In this document: piece by piece, positions 34,500 through 43,735 of the stretch | How the letters are laid out: every line of letters begins with the position of its first letter | Numbering within the stretch: position 1 is the stretch's first letter | Assembly (NCBI GenBank): GCA_023428295.1 | Contig: JAEYYV010000093.1 | Location: 1 to 54,276, forward strand | DNA: 54,276 nucleotides | Direction: 5' to 3' | Source of the DNA: Pseudomonadota bacterium | GTDB lineage: Bacteria > Myxococcota_A > Polyangia > Haliangiales > Haliangiaceae | Translations under genes and position numbers: made by a program | Notes under the pieces: generated by a model | What the model saw: the letters and a program-made list of their open reading frames with translations, nothing else | The model's database searches: none | Told to the model about the DNA's origin: nothing

Positions 34500-35804
34500 T
34501 CAGTCGTCATCGAAGCGCGGCTCGGGCGCTTTCGGAGCGCTCGAACCCCAAGGTCCCGATTCTTGGAGGAGCCATCGACGCGCTGCTGCATCGCGCACGG
34601 CCCGGAGCACGCGATCGGCGCGCGCGACGTCGGGATGGCGGGGTAAGGGCGATCCCTGGCGCGCCACCTCGAGCCGCGGCGTGAGCTCGCGTGCGAGGGC
34701 CATGACGTCGGTCATCGGGACCTCCCCGCGCTTGATCGCCACGAGCGTGGGGCGAAGCCGGTCCGAAACGCGGACCGTCGGTGGCTCTCCCGACAGCCAA
34801 CGGATCGCGCTGTCGAGCAAGCGAATCAAGTTGTAGGCGTTCTTGGGCCGCAGATCGCGCGGCAGCTCCATCTGGGTTTTTGCGACCGCGCGCAATGCCC
34901 CCCAATCGTTCGCCGCGATCACGCCTTGATCGTAGAGCGAGCGATACAGCTGCTTGATGTACTCGCGCGCGCGTGCGATCGCGTCGGTCCTCGTCGGTGC
35001 GGCGATGCGCGCCGTGTCCGCGAGGCGCTCCGCTGCGACATCGAGCTCGAGCGCTGGATCGTCGCGGAGCCAACCGATCACCGTGACGCGGTGGTCGGCG
35101 AGGCGCTGGTTGTGCTCCAAGCGATCGAGCTGCGAGAGCGCGTAGCGGCCGAAGCTGCCGTAGATCTCCTGCGAGAGAAAATCGGTTCGCATCGCGACGA
35201 GCTCTTCACCCATCGGATCGACGACGGTGGGCGACGCGAACAACATCTCGAGCGTGTTCGGGTCTGCACGCAGCGCTTGGCGGATCGCTTTCCCGATCTC
35301 CCAGTAGCTCTGCGAGCCGTCGATCGACGAGAGGTCCAGCGGCGGATCGACGAGCCCCGTGGTCCACGGCGTCGGCAACACGAACACGCCTTTGCGATCC
35401 TCGTCGGAGCCTTCATCGGCCACGCCCCACGCGCGCGAGCCGACGATCGTATCGACCACCACGCATGGACGCAGCTGCTCCCACGCGGCCGCGCGGCGCT
35501 GCGCGTACTTGGCAACGCCGAGCTTGCGCGGGGTGATCTCGCTGCGCAGATACGTCGCACGCTTCCCGTCGAGGAACACCACCTCGACGCGCTCGCCATC
35601 CACGCGCGCCACCCGCGCAGTCGCACCTTGCGGGATCATCCAGTCACCGGCGCTGCGATCGACGCCGCGATCGACGCCGCGATCGACGCCGCGATCGACG
35701 CTGCGATCGACGCTGCGATCGACGCGCGTCGTGACTTCGGTGCCCGCGGGGAGCGGGACCGTCTGGGGATCGAGGTCGGACAAGCCGCCCAGCCGCAGCG
35801 CCAT
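34500..35804 (-). CDS. RlaP-type nucleotidyltransferase with N-terminal VDR repeats
   Basis: A 434-residue protein. Residues 27-51 are six VDR[S/G] tetrapeptides. Residues 55-100 are a small beta segment (VARVDGERVEVVFLDGKRATYL). The polymerase-beta nucleotidyltransferase core at 114-300 has VDTIVGSRAWGVADEGSDEDRKGVFV-type residues: GSRAWG at 122-127 and the metal Asp pair at 134 and 136. The helical C-terminal part (about 200-430) resembles the RlaP family, in which such enzymes accompany RNA ligases. TACACT (35815-35810) lies five bases before the ATG. It sits 101 bp upstream of the kinase operon, which ends with a smaller nucleotidyltransferase. Confidence 0.8.
   Translation of the reverse strand: MALRLGGLSDLDPQTVPLPAGTEVTTRVDRSVDRSVDRGVDRGVDRGVDRSAGDWMIPQGATARVARVDGERVEVVFLDGKRATYLRSEITPRKLGVAKYAQRRAAAWEQLRPCVVVDTIVGSRAWGVADEGSDEDRKGVFVLPTPWTTGLVDPPLDLSSIDGSQSYWEIGKAIRQALRADPNTLEMLFASPTVVDPMGEELVAMRTDFLSQEIYGSFGRYALSQLDRLEHNQRLADHRVTVIGWLRDDPALELDVAAERLADTARIAAPTRTDAIARAREYIKQLYRSLYDQGVIAANDWGALRAVAKTQMELPRDLRPKNAYNLIRLLDSAIRWLSGEPPTVRVSDRLRPTLVAIKRGEVPMTDVMALARELTPRLEVARQGSPLPRHPDVARADRVLRAVRDAAARRWLLQESGPWGSSAPKAPEPRFDDD
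35653..35724 (-). repeat. Six perfect or near-perfect 12-nt tandem repeats
   Basis: The plus-strand unit CYGCGATCGACG is repeated six times without interruption and codes VDRS/VDRG in the nucleotidyltransferase N-terminus. There are no spacers, so it is not a CRISPR array. Copy number should be variable. Confidence 0.9.
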
Positions 35805-35870
35805 GCCGCAGTGTAGCGAGGTCGCGCGACTGTGCGAACATCTGCTGCGAGTCAGGCGTTGAAGCGACGC

Positions 35871-36578
35871 ATGCAAAAGCGACTGTGGATGATCGGCCTC
35901 GCGGCAGCGGTCGCTGCGCTGGTGGTCGTTCGCGTGTGGACGCGAGACGAGCGCGCGGCTCTCGATGCACCGAGCTGCGCCGAGGGGCCGACGACGCCCG
36001 GTATCGACGTCTCGTATCACCAGGATCGCATCGAGTGGTCCAAGGTCCGTCGCGCCGGCATCAAGTTCGCGTTCATCCGCGTGTCCGACGGGCTCACGGT
36101 CACCGACCCCGAGTTCACGCGAAACTGGGCGAACGCGAAGACCGCGAAGATCGCGCGAGGTGCCTATCAGTTCTTCCGTCCCGGAGAAAATGCGATCGCG
36201 CAAGCGGACAAGCTGATCGCTGCGATCGAGGACGACAAAGGCGAGCTCCCGCCGGTGATCGATGTCGAGGTGACGAGTGGTCTCGGCTCCACAAAGGTCG
36301 CGAAGCAAGTCACGCTGTGGATCGATCGCGTGCGCGCGCGACTCGACGTCGAGCCGATCGTGTACACCTCGCCAGACTTCTGGCGCGACGAGGTCGGTGG
36401 CGCGGACCTCTCGTCGCAGCCACTGTGGGTCGCGCACTACACCAGCGAGTGCCCGCGCGTGCCGGCGCCGTGGACGCGGTGGACGTTCTGGCAGTACAGC
36501 AAGACGGGGCGCGTTCCCGGCATCAAGGGCCCCGTGGACCTGAACGTGTTCCAGGGCCACTTGAAGTCGACGAAATAA
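35871..36578 (+). CDS. GH25 lysozyme-like muramidase, membrane-anchored or secreted
   Basis: A 235-residue protein. The N-terminal basic residues and hydrophobic stretch (5-22) form a signal anchor. The GH25 domain spans 43-232: GIDVSYHQ (44-51, Asp46), FAFIRVSDG, GAYQFFRP (97-104), PPVIDVE (127-133, Asp131 and Glu133) and FWQYSKTGRVPGIKGPVDLNVF near the end. All key acidic residues are present. It cleaves the beta-1,4 bond in peptidoglycan. The start at 35871 was chosen because the upstream part adds no signal features. Likely acts on the cell's own wall or on prey. Confidence 0.92.
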   Translation: MQKRLWMIGLAAAVAALVVVRVWTRDERAALDAPSCAEGPTTPGIDVSYHQDRIEWSKVRRAGIKFAFIRVSDGLTVTDPEFTRNWANAKTAKIARGAYQFFRPGENAIAQADKLIAAIEDDKGELPPVIDVEVTSGLGSTKVAKQVTLWIDRVRARLDVEPIVYTSPDFWRDEVGGADLSSQPLWVAHYTSECPRVPAPWTRWTFWQYSKTGRVPGIKGPVDLNVFQGHLKSTK

Positions 36579-36644
36579 ACTCTCGTCGGGCGATTGGCAG
36601 AAACTACCGCTCTCCTCGCGCGGTGCTCGCGATACGCCTCGGAC

Positions 36645-37211
36645 ATGAGACTCGCGCTCGCGCTCGCGCTCCTCGTCGCATGCAATGACGGCGGCACGTC
36701 GGATCCAGGCACCGACGGTGGTCAGAGCGGTACGGATGGCATGACCGCGACCGATGGTGGGATGAACAACACCGACGGCGGATCGAACAGCGGGCTCCGC
36801 TCCACGCTCACCTCGTCGTGCGCGACGCTGCAGGGCCGCGCGATCGTCAACTTCAACGGCAACCTCGGCATCGCGTTCACGGAGGACGACTCGCCGTTCA
36901 CGTTCCTCGGCTCTGTGCAGTTCGAGCTGCCCGACGGCTTTGTCGGCGCCATTCCCAATCCCGAAGCGTGGGATGGATCCGGACCGCGCAAGGTGGTCGC
37001 GATGACGACGTCGAGTTACCAGCTGCACGGGAATCACTGCTGGATGAACACCACTCCCTCCGGCGGGAGTGTGACGGTCATGGAGTACCGTCCAAACGAC
37101 GGCGTCGTGAAAGCAACGTTCGCCTCGTTACCGTTGCGAAGCTGTACGGGAGCGTCTGTCTGTATGGTGAGTGGAACCATCGAGACGACTGGCGAAGGTG
37201 TGTTCGAGTAG
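36645..37211 (+). CDS. Small lipoprotein of unknown function
   Basis: A 188-residue protein. The signal peptide MRLALALALLVAC has its lipobox Cys at 13, followed by a low-complexity Gly/Asp/Thr linker (to about 50) and a C-terminal beta-rich domain with six Cys residues in CATLQGR, NHCWMN, RSCTGASVCM. I recognise no family. It precedes the histidine kinase by 17 bases on the same strand. Confidence 0.75.
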   Translation: MRLALALALLVACNDGGTSDPGTDGGQSGTDGMTATDGGMNNTDGGSNSGLRSTLTSSCATLQGRAIVNFNGNLGIAFTEDDSPFTFLGSVQFELPDGFVGAIPNPEAWDGSGPRKVVAMTTSSYQLHGNHCWMNTTPSGGSVTVMEYRPNDGVVKATFASLPLRSCTGASVCMVSGTIETTGEGVFE

Positions 37212-37228
37212 AGGTACGATGCAGCTCG

Positions 37229-38734
37229 ATGGGTGAGGACGAGCTGCTCGCCAGCGAACACCGCTTGCAGATGTTGCTCGGCTGTACCAAGGGCATCGTG
37301 TTCGAGCTGGATCGCGAAGGGCGTTTCATCAACGCGTGGACTCACGACGAGCAGTTGCTCGCCGTGCCGCGCGATCAACTGCTCGGCCGCACCATCCGCG
37401 AAGTTCTCGGCGAGAAGACGGGTGGCAACTGGCACGACTCCATCGCGCGCGTCTACGACACGGGCGACTCGGTCGCGCTCACCTATGACCTCGACGGGCA
37501 GGACGGCTGTCATCGCTATTTCATCGCCGACATCGTGCTCGCGCCCGATCGCGCGGGCGTCGTATGCCTCGTACGCGACGTGACCGCGCACAAGGAGCTC
37601 GAGGAGCAGTTCCGCCAAGCGCAGAAGATGGAGGCGATCGGTCAGCTCGCCGGTGGCATCGCGCACGACTTCAACAACATCCTCACGACGATCACCGGCT
37701 ACAGCGAGCTGCTGCTCGAAGCGCTCGACGACGACGATCCCAACCATCGCCACGCCGCGCGTATCCGGCAGGCGTCCGAGCGCGCGACCCGTCTCACGAG
37801 CCAGCTGCTCGACTACGCGCGCCGGCGGCTGTTGGTCCCCGAGGTGCTCGACGTGAACGCCGTTGTCTCGAACATGGGACGCATGCTGCGGCCGCTGATC
37901 GGCGAGCACATCGACGTGCGCCTCGCACTCGACATACATGCGGGCGGCGCGAAGGCCGATCGCAGCGGCATCGAGCAGGTCATCATGAACCTCGCCGTGA
38001 ACGCGCGCGACGCCTTGGGCTCGGGCGGCACGCTCACGCTCGGCACCGAACTCGTCACGCTCGACGAGGCGCAGGCCAAGGCAGCCGACCTTCCGGCGGG
38101 ACCCTATGTCGCGATCATGGCGTCCGACGACGGCCAAGGGATGGACGCCACCACGCGAGCCCGTGTGTTCGAGCCGTTCTTCACGACCAAGAAGATCGGC
38201 AAAGGGACGGGCCTCGGTCTCTCGACCGTTTACGGCATCATCAAGCAGAGCGGCGGCGGCATCACCGTCGACAGCGAGCCAGGGCGCGGAACCAAGTTCC
38301 GCGTGTACCTACCGTCCACGCCGCTCGGTGTCACGGTCGAGACGACCGTGCAGCGCCCTCTGCGTACGCCCTCGGTGAACACCACCGTGCTCGTCGTCGA
38401 GGACGAGCCGACCGTGCGAGACCTCGTCGAGCGCTATCTGTGTACCGCGGGCTACGAGGTGCTCGTCGCCAACGATCCTCCGCACGCACTCGAGATCGCC
38501 AGCGCGCGCGCGATCGATCTCCTCGTCACCGATGTTGTCATGCCGATCATGGGCGGCGACGTGCTCGCACATCGCCTGCGCGAGCTTCAACCAACGGTGC
38601 GCGTGCTCTACATCTCGGGCTATCCGGACGACGCGCGCACCGAGGGCGTGCCGCGTGTCTCGAACAGCGTGCTCCTCCCGAAGCCGTTCACGCCGCAGGT
38701 GCTCGTTCGCGAAGTAGGGGCGATGTTCGAGTGA
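37229..38734 (+). CDS. Cytoplasmic hybrid histidine kinase (PAS-HisKA-HATPase-REC)
   Basis: A 501-residue protein. The PAS domain is at 8-120 (IVFELDREGRFINAW ... VCLVRDVTAHKELEEQ). HisKA has IGQLAGGIAHDFNN with phospho-acceptor His146. The ATPase domain has N-box NLAVNARDA, G1 DDGQGM and G2 GKGTGLGLSTVYG. The C-terminal receiver at about 385-500 is VLVVEDEP ... LLVTDVVMP, with the phospho-Asp in TDVVMP, and ends in LLPKPF. No membrane helix, so it senses a cytoplasmic signal. TACGAT (37215-37220) lies eight bases before the ATG. No separate response regulator is adjacent. Confidence 0.95.
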   Translation: MGEDELLASEHRLQMLLGCTKGIVFELDREGRFINAWTHDEQLLAVPRDQLLGRTIREVLGEKTGGNWHDSIARVYDTGDSVALTYDLDGQDGCHRYFIADIVLAPDRAGVVCLVRDVTAHKELEEQFRQAQKMEAIGQLAGGIAHDFNNILTTITGYSELLLEALDDDDPNHRHAARIRQASERATRLTSQLLDYARRRLLVPEVLDVNAVVSNMGRMLRPLIGEHIDVRLALDIHAGGAKADRSGIEQVIMNLAVNARDALGSGGTLTLGTELVTLDEAQAKAADLPAGPYVAIMASDDGQGMDATTRARVFEPFFTTKKIGKGTGLGLSTVYGIIKQSGGGITVDSEPGRGTKFRVYLPSTPLGVTVETTVQRPLRTPSVNTTVLVVEDEPTVRDLVERYLCTAGYEVLVANDPPHALEIASARAIDLLVTDVVMPIMGGDVLAHRLRELQPTVRVLYISGYPDDARTEGVPRVSNSVLLPKPFTPQVLVREVGAMFE

Positions 38735-38851
38735 GCTCCGCGCAGTAATCCTCGAGACGGCGCGTTCCGAGCGCAGGTGCCACCGCATCGTGTTGTGCGA
38801 GCAGCACCGCGAAGCGCATGAACGAGAACAGATACGCCAGTCACCTCGCCA

Positions 38852-39382
38852 CTAGGGCCACTCACTCGCGAGGACGGCGTAGATCAGCGAGTCACACCAC
38901 TCGCCTTTGAGAAACACGTTCTGCACGTGGTGCCCTTCGCGGCGCATGCCGAGCCGCTCCATCACGCGCGCCGACGCCGGGTTGCGCGGATCGCAATCGC
39001 CGAACATGCGATGCATGCCCAGCTCGCGAAACGCGAACGTGACGATCGCACGAGCCGCTTCGGTGGCGAGGCCCTGCCCCGTCAGCTCGGGCGCGACATT
39101 GAACCAGAGCTCACCGACGCGGAGCTCGCTCGCGTCACGACGAAAGCCCGCGCGACCGAGGAGCTCGCCGCCGTCGCGCGTGATCGCGAGATCGTAGACG
39201 AGCCGAGGCTCCTCTCGGGCGCCGGCGATCACGCGTGCGATGTACGCGCGCACCGTGTCTTCGGTGTGCGCGTCGAACGACTGATAGCGGACCTGCTCGG
39301 GGCGCGACTCGATCGCGAGCAGCGCGCGCCAGTCGTCTTCGCGGATGTCGCGAAGAACGAGGCGCTCGGTCTCGAGCTTCAC
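38852..39382 (-). CDS. GNAT-family N-acetyltransferase (RimJ/RimL-like)
   Basis: A 176-residue protein of the RimJ/RimL type: LETERLVLRDIREDDW at the start, LWFNVAPELTGQGLATEAARAIV (acetyl-CoA loop region, here GQGLAT), and DPRNPASARVMERLGM, the family's typical late motif. The GTG at 39382 is preferred because it starts the conserved core; the in-frame ATG at 39442 would overlap atpC. It follows atpC by ten bases, so it is probably transcribed with the ATP synthase operon. The substrate is unknown. Confidence 0.85.
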   Translation of the reverse strand: MKLETERLVLRDIREDDWRALLAIESRPEQVRYQSFDAHTEDTVRAYIARVIAGAREEPRLVYDLAITRDGGELLGRAGFRRDASELRVGELWFNVAPELTGQGLATEAARAIVTFAFRELGMHRMFGDCDPRNPASARVMERLGMRREGHHVQNVFLKGEWCDSLIYAVLASEWP

Positions 39383-39392
39383 GCTCGACCGT

Positions 39393-39815
39393 TCAGTGCG
39401 AGCCGCCGGTGGCGGCGATGCGAGCGCGCGCCCAATCGGCACGCGCGCGAACGTTCACGTACTCGCCGTCCGTGGGCTTGTCGCCCCAATCCGCGAGCTG
39501 CTTCTCGACCGTCGCGAGCTCTTTCTCGGCGGCAGAGCGGTCCACTTCGTTGGCTGCTTGCGCTTGTTCGACGAGGATCTCGACAGCACCCGACGGGTCG
39601 ACGCGCAGGTAACCGCTGCCGACCGCGTACTTTGCCTTGGAGCCGATGGTGAGCACGCCCGGCTTGAGCGCGGTCAGCATCGGGATGTGTCCCGGCAACA
39701 GCTCGAACTCGCCGAGCTCGCCCGGCGCCTGCACGCTGTTGGCCTCGGTGTGCGCGATGACGCCGCGAGGCGTCACGAGGTTCACCCCGAGGATGGTGTT
39801 GAGACCGTCCGCCAT
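39393..39815 (-). CDS. atpC: ATP synthase subunit epsilon
   Basis: A 140-residue protein. The N-terminal beta sandwich contains VNLVTPRGVIAHTEANSVQAPGELGEFELLPGHIPMLTALKPG-type residues, split here as GVIAHTEANSV and GELGEFELLPGHIPML (34-47). A C-terminal helical pair follows (VEQAQAANEVDRSAAEKELA). It couples the F1 stalk to the c-ring. The start overlaps the atpD stop as TAATG. Confidence 0.95.
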   Translation of the reverse strand: MADGLNTILGVNLVTPRGVIAHTEANSVQAPGELGEFELLPGHIPMLTALKPGVLTIGSKAKYAVGSGYLRVDPSGAVEILVEQAQAANEVDRSAAEKELATVEKQLADWGDKPTDGEYVNVRARADWARARIAATGGSH

Positions 39816-41263
39816 TAGCGCTTCGCCAGCTCGGCCGCCTTGTTGCGGACGTCGTCGATGGTGCCGGTCATCTCGAACGCCTGCTCGGGCAGGTCGTCGG
39901 CCTTGCCCGAGAGAACTTCCTCGAACGAGCGCACCGTGTCGTCGCGCGACACGAAGATGCCTTTGATGTTCGTGAACGTCTCGGCGACGTGGAACGGCTG
40001 GCCCATGAACTTCTCGATCTTGCGAGCGCGCGAGACGGTCTGCTTGTCGTCTTCGGAGAGCTCGTCCATACCGAGAATCGCGATGATGTCCTGCAGATCC
40101 TTGTAGCGCTGCAGGATGCGCTGCACCTCGCGAGCGACCTTGTAGTGGCGCTCGCCGACAACCGCGGCCGACAGAATCGATGACGTGGAGTCGAGCGGAT
40201 CGACGGCCGGGTAGATGCCCTTCTCGGTGATGGCGCGGTTGAGCACCGTCGTCGCATCGAGGTGGGCGAACGCCGTGGCCGGCGCCGGGTCGGTCAAGTC
40301 ATCGGCGGGGACGTAGATCGCCTGCACCGAGGTGATCGAGCCGTCCTTCGTCGAGGTGATGCGCTCCTGCAGACCACCCATCTCGGTGGACAGCGTCGGC
40401 TGGTAACCGACGGCGCTGGGGATACGGCCGAGGAGCGCCGACATCTCCGAGCCCGCCTGCGTGAAGCGGAAGATGTTGTCGACGAACAGGAGGAGGTCCT
40501 GCTTCTCGACGTCGCGGAAGTACTCGGCCATCGTGAGCGCCGAGAGAGCAACGCGAGCGCGTGCGCCCGGCGGCTCGTTCATCTGGCCGAACACCATCGC
40601 GGTCTTCGAGAGAACCGACGAGCCGTCGAACAGCTTGGCTTCCTCGAGCTCGCGGTAGAGGTCGTTACCCTCACGCGTGCGCTCGCCGACGCCGGCGAAC
40701 ACCGAGTACGAACCCGACTTCTTCGCGACGTTGTTGATGAGCTCCTGGATGAGCACCGTCTTGCCGACGCCTGCACCACCGAAGAGGCCGATCTTTCCAC
40801 CGCGGCGATACGGAGCGAGGAGGTCGATGACCTTGATGCCCGTCTCGAACATCTCGACGTTCACCGACTGATCGACGAACGGCGGAGCCGAGCGGTGGAT
40901 GGGGCTCTTCTTGTCGCCCTTGACGGGCCCCGCTTCGTCGACGGGATCACCGACGACGTTGAGGATGCGACCGAGAACGCCCGAGCCGACCGGCACCGAG
41001 ATCGCCGCGCCGGTGTTCTTCACCGACTGGCCGCGGATGAGACCGTCGGTCGTGTCCATGGCGACGCAACGAACCATGTGCTCGCCGAGGTGCTGCGCGA
41101 CCTCGACGGTGAGGTTGTCTTCGCGCTTGTCGATCGAGGGGTTCGTGAGGAGGAGCGCCGTGTTGATCTCGGGCAGCTCCGCCGAGTCGAACGCGACGTC
41201 GACGACGGGACCGATGACCTGGACCACGCGGCCCATGCTGTTTGGAGAGAGATCCGTTGCCAT
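39815..41263 (-). CDS. atpD: ATP synthase subunit beta
   Basis: A 482-residue catalytic subunit. P-loop GGAGVGKTVL (about 155-164), AGVGERTREGNDLY, ALSALTMAEYFRD, the catalytic Glu region of this segment, LFVDNIFRFTQAG, and VPADDLTDPAPATAFAHLDATT. Everything expected is present. Order in the operon: b'-b-delta-alpha-gamma-beta-epsilon. Six bases separate it from atpG. Confidence 0.98.
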   Translation of the reverse strand: MATDLSPNSMGRVVQVIGPVVDVAFDSAELPEINTALLLTNPSIDKREDNLTVEVAQHLGEHMVRCVAMDTTDGLIRGQSVKNTGAAISVPVGSGVLGRILNVVGDPVDEAGPVKGDKKSPIHRSAPPFVDQSVNVEMFETGIKVIDLLAPYRRGGKIGLFGGAGVGKTVLIQELINNVAKKSGSYSVFAGVGERTREGNDLYRELEEAKLFDGSSVLSKTAMVFGQMNEPPGARARVALSALTMAEYFRDVEKQDLLLFVDNIFRFTQAGSEMSALLGRIPSAVGYQPTLSTEMGGLQERITSTKDGSITSVQAIYVPADDLTDPAPATAFAHLDATTVLNRAITEKGIYPAVDPLDSTSSILSAAVVGERHYKVAREVQRILQRYKDLQDIIAILGMDELSEDDKQTVSRARKIEKFMGQPFHVAETFTNIKGIFVSRDDTVRSFEEVLSGKADDLPEQAFEMTGTIDDVRNKAAELAKR

Positions 41264-41269
41264 GATGAT

Positions 41270-42163
41270 TTACCCCTTGAGAGCCTCGGCGCCGCCGATG
41301 ATCTCGAGCAGCTCCTTGGTGATCGACGCCTGACGGGCGCGGTTGTACTGAAGCGTGAGCCGGCTGATCATCTCGCCGGCGTTCTTGGTCGCGTTCTCCA
41401 TCGCGGTCATCTGCGCAGCGAAGAACGCTGCGATCGACTCGAGGTTCGCGCGGTAGAGCTGGATCTGGACGTAGAGCGGGACGAGACGCTCGAGCAGCTC
41501 TTGCTTGCCCGGCTCGTAGATGAAGTCGCCGCTGCCGACATCGTGACCCTCGCCGACCTTGGTCGGCTCGACCTCGGTCTTCTCGGGCACGACGGGGAGG
41601 ATCTGCTTCACCCGAGTGACCTGGCTGATCGCGCTCTTGAACTCGTTGTAGACAACGAAGACGCGATCGACCTTGCCGCTCGTGAAGTCGTCGATCACGC
41701 GGTTCGCCATGTCGCGCGCGACGTCGAGCGCGGTGGCTCCCGTCGCGGCACCGTCGAAGCTCGTGATCGTCGTACGACGGCGGGAGAAGTACTGGTTGCC
41801 CTTACGACCGATGATGCGCAGCGACAGCTCGCTGACCGAGGACAGCTCGTTCGCCGCGTAGCGCTCGACGGCCTTGATGACGTTCGCGTTGAACGCGCCC
41901 GCCTGACCGCGATCGCTCGTGACGACGACGATCGCCGCCTTCTCGACCGGACGCTCCTCGAACAACTTGTGAGCATCCGCGCCGGCAACCGCCGACAGCT
42001 CGCTGACGACCTTGGCGATCGCCGACGAATACGGACGCGCTGCGATCAGCGAGTCCTGCGCGCGCCGCAGCTTGGCCGTCGACACGAGCTTCATCGCGCG
42101 CGTGATCTTGCGCGTGTTCTTGACGCTCGTGATGCGAGTGCGGATTGCCTTCAGGCTCGGCAC
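41270..42163 (-). CDS. atpG: ATP synthase subunit gamma
   Basis: A 297-residue rotor subunit. The N-terminal helix MPSLKAIRTRITSVKNTRKITRAMKLV is typical (quoted in parts: LKAIRTRI, SVKNTRKITRAMKLVS). The central domain has VVVTSDRGQAGAFNANV, and the C-terminal helix has MTAMENATKNAGEMISRLTLQYNRARQA-type residues ending in ITKELLEIIGGAEAL. Standard length. Confidence 0.97.
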   Translation of the reverse strand: MPSLKAIRTRITSVKNTRKITRAMKLVSTAKLRRAQDSLIAARPYSSAIAKVVSELSAVAGADAHKLFEERPVEKAAIVVVTSDRGQAGAFNANVIKAVERYAANELSSVSELSLRIIGRKGNQYFSRRRTTITSFDGAATGATALDVARDMANRVIDDFTSGKVDRVFVVYNEFKSAISQVTRVKQILPVVPEKTEVEPTKVGEGHDVGSGDFIYEPGKQELLERLVPLYVQIQLYRANLESIAAFFAAQMTAMENATKNAGEMISRLTLQYNRARQASITKELLEIIGGAEALKG

Positions 42164-42194
42164 AGTCGGCTCCTCTCGATCCGTCGAGACATGA

Positions 42195-43724
42195 CTACTT
42201 CGTCTCCACCGAGAACTGCTTCGCGAACTCGGTGAGAGCGTCCTTGAGCGCCTTGGTCGTGTCGCCTTCGAGCTTGCCGCTCGACTTGATCGTCGAGACG
42301 AGGTCCGCCTTGCGCGACTTCATGAACGAGAGCAGCTCGCTCTCGTAGCGCTTGAGCACGGAGACCGGGTAGTCGTCGACAAAGCCGTTGGTGCCGGCGA
42401 AGATCACGATGACCTGCTCCTCGACGGGCATCGGCTGGAACTGGTCCTGCTTGAGCAGCTCGACCATGCGCTCGCCGCGGTTGAGCTGCGCGAGCGTCGC
42501 CTTGTCGAGGTCCGAGCCGAACTGCGCGAACGCAGCCTTCTCGCGATACGACGCGAGCTCGAGGCGGAGACGACCGGCGATCGACTTCATGGCCTTGGTC
42601 TGCGCGGCGCCACCGACGCGGGACACCGAGATGCCGACGTTCACGGCGGGACGAACGCCCGAGTAGAACAGGTCGGCCTCGAGGAAGATCTGACCGTCGG
42701 TAATCGAGATCACGTTCGTCGGGATGTACGCCGAGACGTCGCCTGCCTGGGTCTCGATGATCGGCAGCGCCGTCAGCGAGCCCGCGCCTTCCTTGTCCGA
42801 CATCTTCGCCGCGCGCTCGAGGAGGCGCGAGTGGATGTAGAAGACGTCGCCCGGATACGCCTCGCGGCCCGGCGGGCGGCGGAGGAGCAGCGAGAGCTGG
42901 CGGTACGCGACGGCCTGCTTGGAGAGATCATCGTAGATGATGAGTGCGTGGCGACCGGAGTCGCGGAAGTACTCGGCCATCGTGACGCCGGTGTACGGCG
43001 CGATGAACTGCAGCGGAGCGGGCTCGGACGCGCCGGCGATGACGACCGTCGTGTACTCCATCGCGCCCGCCTTGGTGAGGCGGTCCACGACCGTGGCGAC
43101 CGTCGACTGCTTCTGGCCGATCGCGACGTAGAAGCAGAACATGTTCTGCCCCTTCTGATTGATGATCGTGTCGATCGCGATCGCCGTCTTGCCGGTACCG
43201 CGGTCACCGATGATGAGCTCGCGCTGACCGCGACCGATCGGAATCATCGAGTCGATCGCCTTCATGCCGGTCTGCATCGGCTCGTGCACCGACTTGCGGG
43301 CGATGATGCCGGGCGCCTTGATCTCGACCTGGCGCTTCTTGGCGCCGGTGATGGGCTTGCCGCCGTCGACCGGCTGACCGATCGCGTTCACGACGCGACC
43401 GAGGAGCTCCTCGCCGACCGGGACTTCCACGATGCGTTGCGTGCGCCTGACGACGTCGCCTTCGCGGACGCTCTCGAACTTACCGAGGAGCGCAACACCG
43501 ACGTTGTCCTCCTCGAGGTTGAGCACCATGCCGCTGACCTTCTCGCCGCCGGCGCCCTCGAACTCGAGGAGCTCGCCGGCCATCGCGCCGGACAGGCCGT
43601 ACACGCGGGCGATACCGTCACCGGCGGTGAGCACCGTGCCGGTTTCGGTGACCGAGACCTTCTTGTCGTAGTTCTCGATCTGCGTGCGGATGATGTCGCT
43701 GATTTCTGCGGCGCGGATGTCCAT
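42195..43724 (-). CDS. atpA: ATP synthase subunit alpha
   Basis: A 509-residue non-catalytic nucleotide-binding subunit. P-loop GDRGTGKTAI (172-181), Gln and Arg residues of PYTGVTMAEYFRD, LRRPPGREAYPGDVFYIHSRLLERAAK in parts, and VGISVSRVGGAAQ. C-terminal helical domain with LNRGERMVELLKQ. Thirty-one bases separate it from atpG downstream and eleven from atpH upstream. Confidence 0.98.
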   Translation of the reverse strand: MDIRAAEISDIIRTQIENYDKKVSVTETGTVLTAGDGIARVYGLSGAMAGELLEFEGAGGEKVSGMVLNLEEDNVGVALLGKFESVREGDVVRRTQRIVEVPVGEELLGRVVNAIGQPVDGGKPITGAKKRQVEIKAPGIIARKSVHEPMQTGMKAIDSMIPIGRGQRELIIGDRGTGKTAIAIDTIINQKGQNMFCFYVAIGQKQSTVATVVDRLTKAGAMEYTTVVIAGASEPAPLQFIAPYTGVTMAEYFRDSGRHALIIYDDLSKQAVAYRQLSLLLRRPPGREAYPGDVFYIHSRLLERAAKMSDKEGAGSLTALPIIETQAGDVSAYIPTNVISITDGQIFLEADLFYSGVRPAVNVGISVSRVGGAAQTKAMKSIAGRLRLELASYREKAAFAQFGSDLDKATLAQLNRGERMVELLKQDQFQPMPVEEQVIVIFAGTNGFVDDYPVSVLKRYESELLSFMKSRKADLVSTIKSSGKLEGDTTKALKDALTEFAKQFSVETK

Positions 43725-43735
43725 GGTGGTCTCTC

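Noticed and set aside
35653..35724. CRISPR-like array
   Set aside because: Twelve-base units with no spacers, in frame inside a gene.
39382..39442. ATG start at 39442 for the GNAT gene
   Set aside because: It would overlap atpC by 50 bases and add residues without family similarity; GTG at 39382 fits the conserved core.
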